DNA from: Paracoccaceae bacterium
GTDB taxonomy: Bacteria > Pseudomonadota > Alphaproteobacteria > Rhodobacterales > Rhodobacteraceae
NCBI GenBank assembly: GCA_026982275.1
Contig: JALSHK010000436.1
Location: 1-10,452, forward strand
Reading direction: 5' to 3'
Length of the DNA: 10,452 nucleotides
A model generated the notes under the pieces. The model was given only the letters and a program-made list of their open reading frames with translations. It was not told the DNA's origin and made no database searches. This document shows positions 1-5,920 of this stretch, piece after piece (position 1 is the first letter of the stretch; each line of letters opens with the position of its first letter). The position numbers and the translations under genes were made by a program.

Positions 1-1126
1 CGGTGCCGGAATCCGGCTTTTCCTGCCCTGTGAGCAAGCGAAACAGGGTGGATTTACCCGCGCCGTTGGGGCCGATCACGCCGACAATGCCACCGGGGGG
101 GAGGCTAAAGCTCAGGTTGTCAATCAGCAGGTTATCGCCATAGCCCTTTGAAAGGCCTTCAACTTCTATCACCTTATTGCCCAGCCGAGGGCCGTTGGGG
201 ATGATGATTTGCGCCTTGCCCACTTTATCGCGCTCGGACTGGTTGGCCAGCTCGTTATAGGCGTTGATCCGGGCTTTTGATTTCGCCTGCCGCGCCTTAG
301 GGGATTGCCGCATCCACTCCAGTTCACGCTCCAATGTGCGCATTTTGGCTTTATCGGATTTGGCCTCATGCTCCATGCGCTTGGCCTTTTGCTCCAGCCA
401 CGAGGAATAATTGCCCTCATACGGGATGCCACGGCCTCCATCCAGCTCAAGGATCCAGCTGGTGATGTCATCGAGGAAATAACGGTCATGGGTCACACAC
501 AGGATGGTGCCTTTGTAATCCATCAGGTGCTGCTGGAGCCATGCGATGGTTTCGGCGTCGAGGTGGTTGGTTGGCTCGTCGAGCAGCAGCATATCGGGGG
601 CTTCGAGCAGCAGCTTGCACAGCGCCACGCGGCGGGCTTCACCGCCGGACAGTTTGCTCACGTCGGCATCATCGGGCGGGCAGCGCAGGGCCTCCATGGC
701 GATGTCGATGGCGCTATCTAGGTTCCACAGATCCTCGGCGTCGATCTGGTCCTGAAGCGCGGCCATTTCGTCGGCGGTTTCTTCGGAATAGTTCATGGCG
801 AGGTCGTTATATCGCGCCAAGGTGGCCTGCTTTTCGGCCACGGCGAGCATCACGTTTTCGCGCACGGTCAGGCTTTCATCCAGCTTTGGTTCCTGTGGGA
901 GATAGCCGATTTTGGCCCCCTCGGCCAGCCACGCCTCGCCCTGAAAATCCTTGTCCATCCCCGCCATGATCTTCATCAGGCTTGATTTACCGGCCCCGTT
1001 AGAGCCAACCACACCGATTTTTACGCCGGGGAGAAAGGACAGGTGGATATTTTCAAACAGTTTTTTACCACCTGGGAAAGCCTTGGATACGCCTTCCATG
1101 TGATAAACGTATTGATATGATGCCAT
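1..1126 (-). CDS. ettA: Energy-dependent translational throttle protein EttA (ABC-F ATPase), C-terminus cut by window edge
   Basis: Cytosolic ABC-F protein. The family binds the ribosomal E site and gates entry into elongation according to ATP/ADP level; it has two ATPase domains and no membrane part. The start is ATG at 1126-1124 (MASYQYVYHMEGVSK), with AGGAG about 11 bases upstream. 375 full codons are present; E. coli EttA has about 555, so roughly the last third lies off the left edge. Visible: Walker A GSNGAGKS (residues 41-48), signature LSGGE (159-163), Walker B MLLLDE (179-184) followed by PTNHLD, switch-histidine motif VTHDRYFLD, then the basic interdomain linker (WLEQKAKRMEHEAKS, ELEWMRQSPKARQAKSKAR), and a second Walker A GPNGAGKST (352-360). 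The linker wording and short arm fit EttA better than Uup or the antibiotic-resistance ABC-F classes. It is transcribed away from nadD. Confidence 0.93.
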   Translation of the reverse strand, partial: MASYQYVYHMEGVSKAFPGGKKLFENIHLSFLPGVKIGVVGSNGAGKSSLMKIMAGMDKDFQGEAWLAEGAKIGYLPQEPKLDESLTVRENVMLAVAEKQATLARYNDLAMNYSEETADEMAALQDQIDAEDLWNLDSAIDIAMEALRCPPDDADVSKLSGGEARRVALCKLLLEAPDMLLLDEPTNHLDAETIAWLQQHLMDYKGTILCVTHDRYFLDDITSWILELDGGRGIPYEGNYSSWLEQKAKRMEHEAKSDKAKMRTLERELEWMRQSPKARQAKSKARINAYNELANQSERDKVGKAQIIIPNGPRLGNKVIEVEGLSKGYGDNLLIDNLSFSLPPGGIVGVIGPNGAGKSTLFRLLTGQEKPDSGT

Positions 1127-1166
1127 TTTGAAGGGTGCTCCTGCTGGGATTCTTGTGCTAGAGGAG

Positions 1167-1195
1167 TTGATAGCGAAAATCGGCATCGGGGGCAA
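1167..1195 (-). promoter_or_regulatory. Candidate sigma-70-type promoter for ettA
   Basis: Read on the minus strand, TTGCCC (1195-1190) and TATCAA (1172-1167) are separated by 17 bases; each matches four of six consensus positions. Transcription would start near 1160, giving a leader of about 35 bases that holds the AGGAG ribosome site. This is a pattern match only, in the divergent ettA/nadD region. Confidence 0.33.
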
Positions 1196-1201
1196 TTAGC
1201 T

Positions 1202-1336
1202 ATGTCATTTGATAATTTGGAGATGGGGCGCGCGCAGTTCTACAACCCTGAAAATATGGTGACGCAATGCCCAAGCTGCCATAGCCAGAAGTCTCCAGGA
1301 GCAAAGCGTCATTACCCGCGAAACGGGTCGGTATGA
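1202..1336 (+). CDS. Possible 44-aa mini-ORF with an HNH-endonuclease-like tail (remnant or leader peptide)
   Basis: ATG at 1202 opens a 44-codon frame whose TGA (1334-1336) overlaps the nadD ATG (1333-1335) in an ATGA arrangement. The peptide contains [17 protein letters not shown], which fits the C-terminal half of HNH nuclease domains: N-x-V, then C-x2-C-H-x2-K. The N-terminal half of an HNH domain is absent, and I saw no HNH-like sequence in this frame back to 1127. The ribosome site is weak (GGGGGC 9-14 bases upstream). It could be the decayed end of an HNH gene, a small zinc-binding protein, or a leader whose translation is coupled to nadD. It could also be chance, since the frame is short. 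Confidence 0.28.
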   Translation: MSFDNLEMGRAQFYNPENMVTQCPSCHSQKSPGAKRHYPRNGSV

Positions 1337-1902
1337 TTTTCAACCAAACCATCGGCCTGCTTGGCGGTTCCTTTGATCCGCCCCATCATGGCCATGTCCA
1401 TATTACCCGCCAAGCGCTGAAGCGTTTCGGGCTGGATCGGGTGTGGTGGCTGGTTAGCCCGGGCAATCCGCTAAAGGAAAACGCGCCGGCCAGCCTTGAG
1501 CGGCGCATGGCGGCCTCTCGCGCCATCATGCAGCATCCGCGGGTAAAAATCAGCGATATCGAAAGCCGGCTTGGCACCCGCTACACCGCAGACACCCTGC
1601 GCGCGCTTATAAAGCTTTATCCGCGCGCGCGCTTCACCTGGCTGATGGGGGCGGATAATCTGGCCGGCTTTCATAAATGGCAGGAATGGCAATGGATCGC
1701 GCAGCATGTGCGCATCGGGGTGATGGCGCGGCCCGGCGAGCAGCTTCGGGCAGGGCTTTCGCCCATGGCGCGGCAATTTGCGCGGTATCGCGTGCCTGCG
1801 GCCAGCCTTGCCCATGCCAAAGCCCCCGCTTGGGCATTGATCGGCGGGCCAATGCGCGATATATCTTCTACAGATATTCGCCGCAGGGGTGAATGGAGTT
1901 AA
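1333..1902 (+). CDS. nadD: Nicotinate-nucleotide adenylyltransferase (NadD)
   Basis: Catalyses nicotinate mononucleotide + ATP to nicotinate adenine dinucleotide + diphosphate, the adenylylation step of NAD synthesis, in the cytosol. The 189 residues are a normal length. Diagnostic sites: the nucleotidyltransferase motif [11 protein letters not shown] (residues 11-21, equivalent to GGTFDPxHxGH), the substrate-binding stretch [12 protein letters not shown] (105-116), and the C-terminal ISSTDIR (177-183). Only two candidate upstream bases resemble a ribosome site (CGGG), and they lie in a small hairpin (ACCCG 1314-1318 pairing CGGGT 1324-1328) just before the ATG, so initiation may rely on coupling to the 44-codon frame that overlaps its start. 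It is followed 3 bases later by dacB, so the two are almost certainly co-transcribed. Confidence 0.95.
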   Translation: MIFNQTIGLLGGSFDPPHHGHVHITRQALKRFGLDRVWWLVSPGNPLKENAPASLERRMAASRAIMQHPRVKISDIESRLGTRYTADTLRALIKLYPRARFTWLMGADNLAGFHKWQEWQWIAQHVRIGVMARPGEQLRAGLSPMARQFARYRVPAASLAHAKAPAWALIGGPMRDISSTDIRRRGEWS

Positions 1903-1905
1903 ACT

Positions 1906-3366
1906 GTGCGCTTAACGAGACGGCAGCTTTTGGCAGGGATAGCAGCAAGCCTGCCGCTGGGCGCCTATGGGCAGGTGGCGCGGCCACCGGCGCGGGCGGG
2001 GCGGATCACCCCTCCGCTCGGGCTGGAGCAGATACTCAGGAATAGTGACCTGGGCCGCAATGCCGGATTTGCACTGCTGGATTTGCAAAGCGGGCGCGAA
2101 CTGGAAGCGCATAATCCACGGCTGGCGCGGCCTCCGGCTTCGGTCACCAAAATCATGACCGCGCTTTATGCCGAGGCAAAGCTCGGAGCAGGCTATCGCT
2201 TCGAGACGCAAATTCTGGCAACCGGCACCCTTGCGAATGGCACGCTTTCGGGGGATCTCTATCTGGTGGGCAGCGGGGATCCGCAGCTCGATACCGATGA
2301 TCTGAATGCCCTGGTGGCGCAGATCAGGGCCGCAGGGGTCAGGCGGATCGCGGGGCGGTATTTTGTGGTCAGCTCAGCATTGCCATGGATTAGCCAGATC
2401 GACGAGGGCCAACCGCTACAAGCGGGATATAATGCCACCGTGGCGGGGCTGAACCTGAATTTCAACAGGGTGTATTTTGACTGGAAGCGCGAGAGCGGTG
2501 GCTATCGGGTGAGCTTGGATGCCCGCTCCGAGCGGGTGCGGCCACAGGTGAGCGTGGCGCAGATGCGGGTCGTGCGGCGGGCCAGCCCTGTTTATGGCTA
2601 TGAGCGGCGCGGCGGGATCGAGCGCTGGAGCGTATCGAGCGCAGCGCTAGGGCGCAGTGGCGGGCGCTGGCTGCCGGTGCGGGATCCGGCGCGCTATGCC
2701 GCCGAGGTATTTCAGGTATTGGCAGCGGCCGAGGGGATCACCTTGCCGCAAGCCGTGACGGCCACACAGGCACCCCAAGGCCGGGTTCTCGCGCGGGTGC
2801 TAAGCAATGATCTGCGCAGGATCCAGCGGGAAATGCTGCGCTACTCCAATAACCTGACCGCCGAAGTGCTGGGGCTTGCCGCCACCAAATCGGCAGGCGG
2901 GCGCGGGGACAGCCTGCGGCGTTCGGCGCAGGAAATGGCGCGCTGGGTCACGCGGCAATCCTCGCGAAGCCGCCCCAATCTTTATAACCATTCCGGCCTT
3001 TCCGACCAATCCCGCATGACCGCAAGAGAGATGACCTCCTTTTTGGCCAAAGCCGATAGCCAGGTGGGATTAAACAATATCTTGCGTGAATCGGGGCTGG
3101 AAAACGGGCGGGGCGACGAGGTGGAAATGCCCGGCATTCGGATTCTGGCCAAAAGCGGCACGCTGGATTTCACCCGTGGCCTGGCCGGATATATCGAAAA
3201 AGACGGACAAAACCGCTTTGCTTTTGCGATATTTGCCGCCGATATGGCCGCGCGGCGGGCTATGACACAGGAGGCGGGCCATCCTCCGGGTGCCCGGCGC
3301 TGGCGAGACAGGGCCAAAGCACAGGAAAAAGCGCTGCTCTACCGTTGGGCCAGCGCTCTCAGTTAA
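1906..3366 (+). CDS. dacB: D-alanyl-D-alanine carboxypeptidase/endopeptidase, PBP4 family (peptidase S13)
   Basis: Periplasmic penicillin-binding protein of the PBP4 class, which trims the terminal D-Ala or cuts D-Ala-mDAP cross-links in peptidoglycan. GTG start at 1906 with GGAG at 1895-1898, 7 bases upstream, inside the end of nadD. 486 residues, typical of the family. The N-terminus (MRLTRRQLLAGIAASLPLGA) has a twin-arginine-like motif TRRQLL and a hydrophobic stretch, suggesting Tat export. Catalytic motifs in order: SVTK (S79, K82; the acylated serine and its lysine), SNN (314-316), KSGT (416-419). The gap of about 230 residues between SxxK and SxN is the large inserted domain expected of PBP4. 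The stop codon overlaps the 3' end of the convergent SH3b gene by 8 bases. Confidence 0.93.
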   Translation: MRLTRRQLLAGIAASLPLGAYGQVARPPARAGRITPPLGLEQILRNSDLGRNAGFALLDLQSGRELEAHNPRLARPPASVTKIMTALYAEAKLGAGYRFETQILATGTLANGTLSGDLYLVGSGDPQLDTDDLNALVAQIRAAGVRRIAGRYFVVSSALPWISQIDEGQPLQAGYNATVAGLNLNFNRVYFDWKRESGGYRVSLDARSERVRPQVSVAQMRVVRRASPVYGYERRGGIERWSVSSAALGRSGGRWLPVRDPARYAAEVFQVLAAAEGITLPQAVTATQAPQGRVLARVLSNDLRRIQREMLRYSNNLTAEVLGLAATKSAGGRGDSLRRSAQEMARWVTRQSSRSRPNLYNHSGLSDQSRMTAREMTSFLAKADSQVGLNNILRESGLENGRGDEVEMPGIRILAKSGTLDFTRGLAGYIEKDGQNRFAFAIFAADMAARRAMTQEAGHPPGARRWRDRAKAQEKALLYRWASALS

Positions 3367-3979
3367 GCGCCGCCTGACAGCAGCCGCTGCGCAATTGCAA
3401 GCGGCCGCTCGCCTGATCGAGGAGCCGGAGCTGCCAGCCATAGTCGCGCTCGCTCATGCCATCGCTGCAGGGGCTTCTTTCAAGCAGGCCGGTGAACTTT
3501 CCGGCCGTAAAGGCGAAGCTGACCGGGGCAAAGCCTTGCGCAGTGCTGGATTGCCCGATCCGCTGAAAGCTGGCAGGGGCATCTGTGGCATAATCCTTGA
3601 ATTCCAGATTGCGGTTTGGCCATAGGGTAGCAGACCAGAACGGCTCTGTGCCCGAGCAAGCAAGCTGGAGCGGCATTTCGCTATCGGGCATATGCGGCAG
3701 GGGGCTGGGCCGCAAATAGCGCATCGAAACCCAGCCATTGCCTTCTTGCCAGATGATTTTTCCCCAGTTGCGATCCTCGCTCAAGGCAATCACTTCAATC
3801 TGGTCGTGCGGATACAGGTCTCCAGTATCGGCACTGCGTTCGCTTGGCTTGTTCCGGATGTTCAGGGTGTCATCGCTGGCCACGCCGGTAACGGTAAAAA
3901 CTTCGGGAAATAGCGCGGGCTGGGCCTGTGTCGCAAGGCCGATTAGCAAAAACGGCATGGAGAGAAAAACGGATTTCAA
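3359..3979 (-). CDS. Secreted SH3b-domain protein A with COG3650-like C-terminal domain
   Basis: 206 residues. N-terminal signal peptide (MKSVFLSMPFLLIGLATQAQ), then a bacterial SH3 domain (about 28-90: VTGVASDDTLNIRNKPS ... GNGWVSMRYLRP), a short linker, and a C-terminal domain starting LACSGTEPFWSATL (107-119), whose EPFW motif recalls the uncharacterised COG3650 envelope proteins. Cysteines 108, 171, 200 and 201 match those of the paralog at 4665-5312, so disulfides are likely in the periplasm. The start is read as TTG at 3979-3977: ACGAG lies exactly 7 bases upstream, as it does before the ATG of the paralog, and this start gives a proper signal peptide. An ATG 7 codons further in is the alternative. 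The biochemical role is unknown; SH3b domains commonly bind cell-wall peptides. Its 3' end overlaps dacB by 8 bases. Confidence 0.82.
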   Translation of the reverse strand: MKSVFLSMPFLLIGLATQAQPALFPEVFTVTGVASDDTLNIRNKPSERSADTGDLYPHDQIEVIALSEDRNWGKIIWQEGNGWVSMRYLRPSPLPHMPDSEMPLQLACSGTEPFWSATLWPNRNLEFKDYATDAPASFQRIGQSSTAQGFAPVSFAFTAGKFTGLLERSPCSDGMSERDYGWQLRLLDQASGRLQLRSGCCQAALN

Positions 3980-3983
3980 TTTT

Positions 3984-4020
3984 AACCTCGTTATTTTAAT
4001 GGGTGAGGGTATTCTATGCC
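3984..4020 (-). promoter_or_regulatory. Leader and candidate -10 of SH3b gene A, shared with paralog B
   Basis: On the minus strand this reads TAGAAT (4016-4011, five of six bases of a -10 box), an A/T-rich spacer, then AACGAGG as the ribosome site. The leader of paralog B (5318-5344) has the same order (AGAATA, A/T run, AACGAG). The gap before HAD is only 67 bases, so the divergent promoters must overlap. A matching -35 is not evident. Confidence 0.35.
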
Positions 4021-4046
4021 AATATATTGCGAGGGGTGGAGAAAAT

Positions 4047-4694
4047 ATGCAACAGCCGGAATTGGTGATTTTTGATTGCGACGGGGTGCTGGTCGATAGC
4101 GAGGTGATCGGCAATACGATTATGGCGGAAAGCCTGAGCGCACACGGGCTGGAAGTGTCGCTGGAAGAATGTATGGATCTATTTGTCGGCGCGACCATGG
4201 CAGGAGTAAAAACCAGGGCCGAGCAGCTGGGGGCCTGCTTGCCCGATGACTGGGTGGCGCAGATTTACAAGGTTCTTTATGCGCGCTTGCGCGCGGGCTG
4301 CCCGCTGATAGAGGGGGTAGTCGAGGTGCTGGATGCGCTTGACGCGGCGGGGATGAATTATTGCGTGGCCAGCAATGGCAGCTTTGAGAAAATGCAGATT
4401 ACCCTCGGGCAAAACGGTATTTTGCAGCGTTTCGGGGGGCGGGTCTATTCGGCGCAGGCCCTGGGTACGGCCAAACCCGCACCGGAGCTTTTCTGGCATG
4501 CGGCGCAGGGGGTGGACCATGATCGCTGCGTGGTGATCGAGGATAGCCTGAACGGTATTCGCGGTGCGGCAGCGGCAGGGATACGCTGCCTGGCCTATGC
4601 GCCCGAAGGTGGCGACGTGGAAGGGGCCATACGGTTTGGACGCATGGAAGAATTGCCCGTTTTGCTAGGGCTGGACAGCTCTACAACATCCTGA
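4047..4694 (+). CDS. HAD-superfamily hydrolase, subfamily IA (sugar-phosphate or phosphoglycolate phosphatase-like)
   Basis: 215 residues, cytosolic, a magnesium-dependent phosphatase or phosphomutase by family; the substrate cannot be told from sequence. Motif I is FDCDGVLVDSE (nucleophile D10, acid D12), motif II VASNGS (S109), motif III K143 in GTAKPAPELF, motif IV VIEDSLNG (E165, D166). The helical cap lies between motifs I and II (about 18-85), as in subfamily IA, and the wording resembles YieH/beta-phosphoglucomutase-like members. The start is ATG at 4047 preceded by GGTGGAG, 5 bases away; the frame stays open upstream, but that part runs antisense to the signal-peptide gene and lacks HAD features. 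It sits between two SH3b paralogs on the other strand; its last 30 bases overlap the end of paralog B. Confidence 0.88.
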   Translation: MQQPELVIFDCDGVLVDSEVIGNTIMAESLSAHGLEVSLEECMDLFVGATMAGVKTRAEQLGACLPDDWVAQIYKVLYARLRAGCPLIEGVVEVLDALDAAGMNYCVASNGSFEKMQITLGQNGILQRFGGRVYSAQALGTAKPAPELFWHAAQGVDHDRCVVIEDSLNGIRGAAAAGIRCLAYAPEGGDVEGAIRFGRMEELPVLLGLDSSTTS

Positions 4695-5312
4695 AAGCAT
4701 GCGGACCCCCTCTGCCCGGTTGATAATCAGATCCAGCCCCCAGGCATAGCGGCTTGCGGTTTCCTCATCATCACATCGGGCGCGGGTAAGAACACCGGTA
4801 TATTGCCCCGCTGTAAACAGGTATTTATCATAGCTGCGACCCGGGGCATTGGTGAGATGCGTAACCGGCGATATACGGCGCTGCGTGCCTTCAGCCCCTT
4901 CATACCACGGGCTGCCCTCATACTCATAGGTGATCAAGCCCTCGCTTGCCGATAAGGTGGCATCCCAGGCGGGGCCGGAACTTTGGCACACAAGCAGGCC
5001 GGGCAAAGGCGGGGCACCGGTGGCCGGGTTTTGCCCTTCTGCAATATGCAGGAAGCGAGACGAAACCCAGCCGGAACCGGAACCGGATGATACGAAGGCC
5101 CAGCGGCCATCAGGGCTGGTGTCCAGCACGTCTATATAACTATCCGGCTGGAGCGCGCCCACAATCTCTGCCCGCACATCCGGCTGGCTGCGGATATTGA
5201 GGGTATCGTTTTTGGCGACACCGACCACCTGATGCAAATAAAGCGGCACCGGCTCGGCCTGCGAAAATACAGGGAAGGCGAATAGCAGAAGCAAAATCAT
5301 ATAGATGCGCAT
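4665..5312 (-). CDS. Secreted SH3b-domain protein B, paralog of the gene at 3359-3979
   Basis: 215 residues with the same plan as protein A: signal peptide (MRIYMILLLLFAFPVFSQAE), SH3b domain (about 28-90: VVGVAKNDTLNIRSQPD ... SGWVSSRFLHI), linker, and the Cys-containing C-terminal domain ending SGCCRAVQP (A ends SGCCQAALN). Cysteines 109, 180, 209 and 210 align with those of A, and LFTAGQYTGVLTRARC matches FAFTAGKFTGLLERSPC. The EPFW motif of A is replaced by GPAW here (113-116), so any function tied to that motif may be lost or altered. ATG start with ACGAG 7 bases upstream. It may be transcribed with terB, 51 bases upstream, with no terminator visible between. Its last 30 bases, including the SGCC codons, overlap the end of the HAD gene. 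Confidence 0.83.
   Translation of the reverse strand: MRIYMILLLLFAFPVFSQAEPVPLYLHQVVGVAKNDTLNIRSQPDVRAEIVGALQPDSYIDVLDTSPDGRWAFVSSGSGSGWVSSRFLHIAEGQNPATGAPPLPGLLVCQSSGPAWDATLSASEGLITYEYEGSPWYEGAEGTQRRISPVTHLTNAPGRSYDKYLFTAGQYTGVLTRARCDDEETASRYAWGLDLIINRAEGVRMLSGCCRAVQP
5071..5087. repeat. Short tandem repeat CCGGAA, nearly three units
   Basis: CCGGAA-CCGGAA-CCGGA lies inside SH3b gene B and encodes the Ser-Gly run SSGSGSG (about residues 75-81) in the loop before the conserved GWVS. Protein A has EGNG at this place, so the run is probably an expansion in B. It is short and may be only local slippage. Confidence 0.55.
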
Positions 5313-5317
5313 GGAGA

Positions 5318-5344
5318 GGCTCGTTGTTTTTTATATTCTGCCCC
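5318..5344 (-). promoter_or_regulatory. Leader of SH3b gene B, similar to that of paralog A
   Basis: The minus strand shows GGGGCAGAATATAAAA followed by AACAACGAG and 7 bases to the ATG. The common order AGAATA, A/T run, AACGAG with identical 7-base spacing to the start supports descent from one ancestor and supports the TTG start chosen for A. Whether it contains an independent promoter or is only an internal terB-operon gap cannot be told. Confidence 0.35.
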
Positions 5345-5363
5345 GAAAACCTTTATAACTGGT

Positions 5364-5801
5364 TCAGAGCGCCGCGGGCAATTTCATATGTCGCGCCCGC
5401 GCCCCGCGCTCGATGGCGGCACCGTGCAGGCGGTCTATATGCAGCTCATAGCGGATTTCGGCCATGAATTCCAGCTCGCCTTGCCGCAACCGGCCATCGG
5501 CGGCAGCCACATCGCAGGCCATGGCGTAAGCGGTTTCATATAGCGCCTCTGGCAGGGCCTCGCGGATCATGCCAAATAGCGCGTCCAGCCCGTCCTCGAC
5601 CTCGAAAAGATCAAATACCACCTGCGCCACCCTCTTCGTGCGGCTACCATCATAGCCGGCAAAAATCGGCATATGATCGACAATACGGGTAATGCTGAGC
5701 AGCTCGGAATTGGTAATGCTTTCATCCGAGGCGGATTCAGCGATCATCACCGCCACCAGCGCATCTTGCGGGGACCATGAAGGGGGGATACTTTCGGGCA
5801 T
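5364..5801 (-). CDS. TerB-family (tellurite-resistance-like) protein
   Basis: 145 residues, soluble, all-helical by appearance, without a signal peptide. It matches the TerB fold in layout: two acidic helix-loop segments, the first around MIAESASDESITNSELLSI (19-37) and the second around CDVAAADGRLRQGELEFM (96-113), which carries the recognisable DG-x5-E signature. TerB proteins bind metal ions and occur widely outside ter operons, so a tellurite role should not be assumed; no other ter gene is present. The start is ATG at 5801-5799, with AAAGG 7 bases upstream; a 24-residue upstream extension in the same frame lies in the promoter region and was rejected. Divergent from lysK (119-base gap), and upstream of SH3b gene B on the same strand. 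Confidence 0.78.
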   Translation of the reverse strand: MPESIPPSWSPQDALVAVMIAESASDESITNSELLSITRIVDHMPIFAGYDGSRTKRVAQVVFDLFEVEDGLDALFGMIREALPEALYETAYAMACDVAAADGRLRQGELEFMAEIRYELHIDRLHGAAIERGARARHMKLPAAL

Positions 5802-5819
5802 ATGTTTACCTTTATATGA

Positions 5820-5880
5820 GCGGGGCTTGTGCTTAGAATATTGACCATTGCCCCGCTGCACAATAGGAAGCACAGAATAA
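5820..5880. promoter_or_regulatory. Candidate overlapping divergent promoters with inverted repeats (terB / lysK)
   Basis: Plus strand: TTGACC (5841-5846), 17 bases, TAGGAA (5864-5869), a possible lysK promoter with a poor -10. Minus strand: TTGTGC (5863-5858), 17 bases, TATTCT (5840-5835), a possible terB promoter. The same stretch holds two interleaved inverted repeats: GCGGGGC 5820-5826 with GCCCCGC 5850-5856, and TTGTGC 5827-5832 with GCACAA 5858-5863. They could be protein-binding sites that co-regulate both genes. All of this is pattern-based. Confidence 0.35.
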
Positions 5881-5920
5881 TTTGCGCGCCGGTGGGCGGT
5901 GGGCTTTTGAGGGGACTACC

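Noticed and set aside
305..969. Long plus-strand open frames across the ettA region
   Set aside because: They lie antisense to the well-supported ettA frame; their proteins are low-complexity (Arg/Ser/Trp-rich) with no recognisable domain and no ribosome sites.
3738..4046. 103-residue N-terminal extension of the HAD protein
   Set aside because: It runs opposite the signal peptide and SH3b domain of gene A and the intergenic gap. HAD motif I expects a start just before FDCDG, and a good GGAG site precedes the ATG at 4047.
3980..4198. 73-residue N-terminal extension of SH3b protein A
   Set aside because: It overlaps the HAD coding start on the other strand and would bury the signal peptide; the TTG at 3979 has a ribosome site at the same spacing as paralog B.
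5364..5801. Tellurite-resistance operon
   Set aside because: Only a lone TerB-like gene is present; no terC, terD or terZ neighbours, so no resistance system is claimed.
5820..5863. Classical H-type pseudoknot in a leader RNA
   Set aside because: The A-B-A'-B' order is right, but the linkers of 0 and 1 base are too short to span the 6- and 7-bp stems, so the repeats are better read as alternative hairpins or DNA sites.
5802..5873. 24-residue N-terminal extension of the TerB-like protein
   Set aside because: It lies in the divergent promoter region, while the ATG at 5801 has AAAGG at suitable distance.
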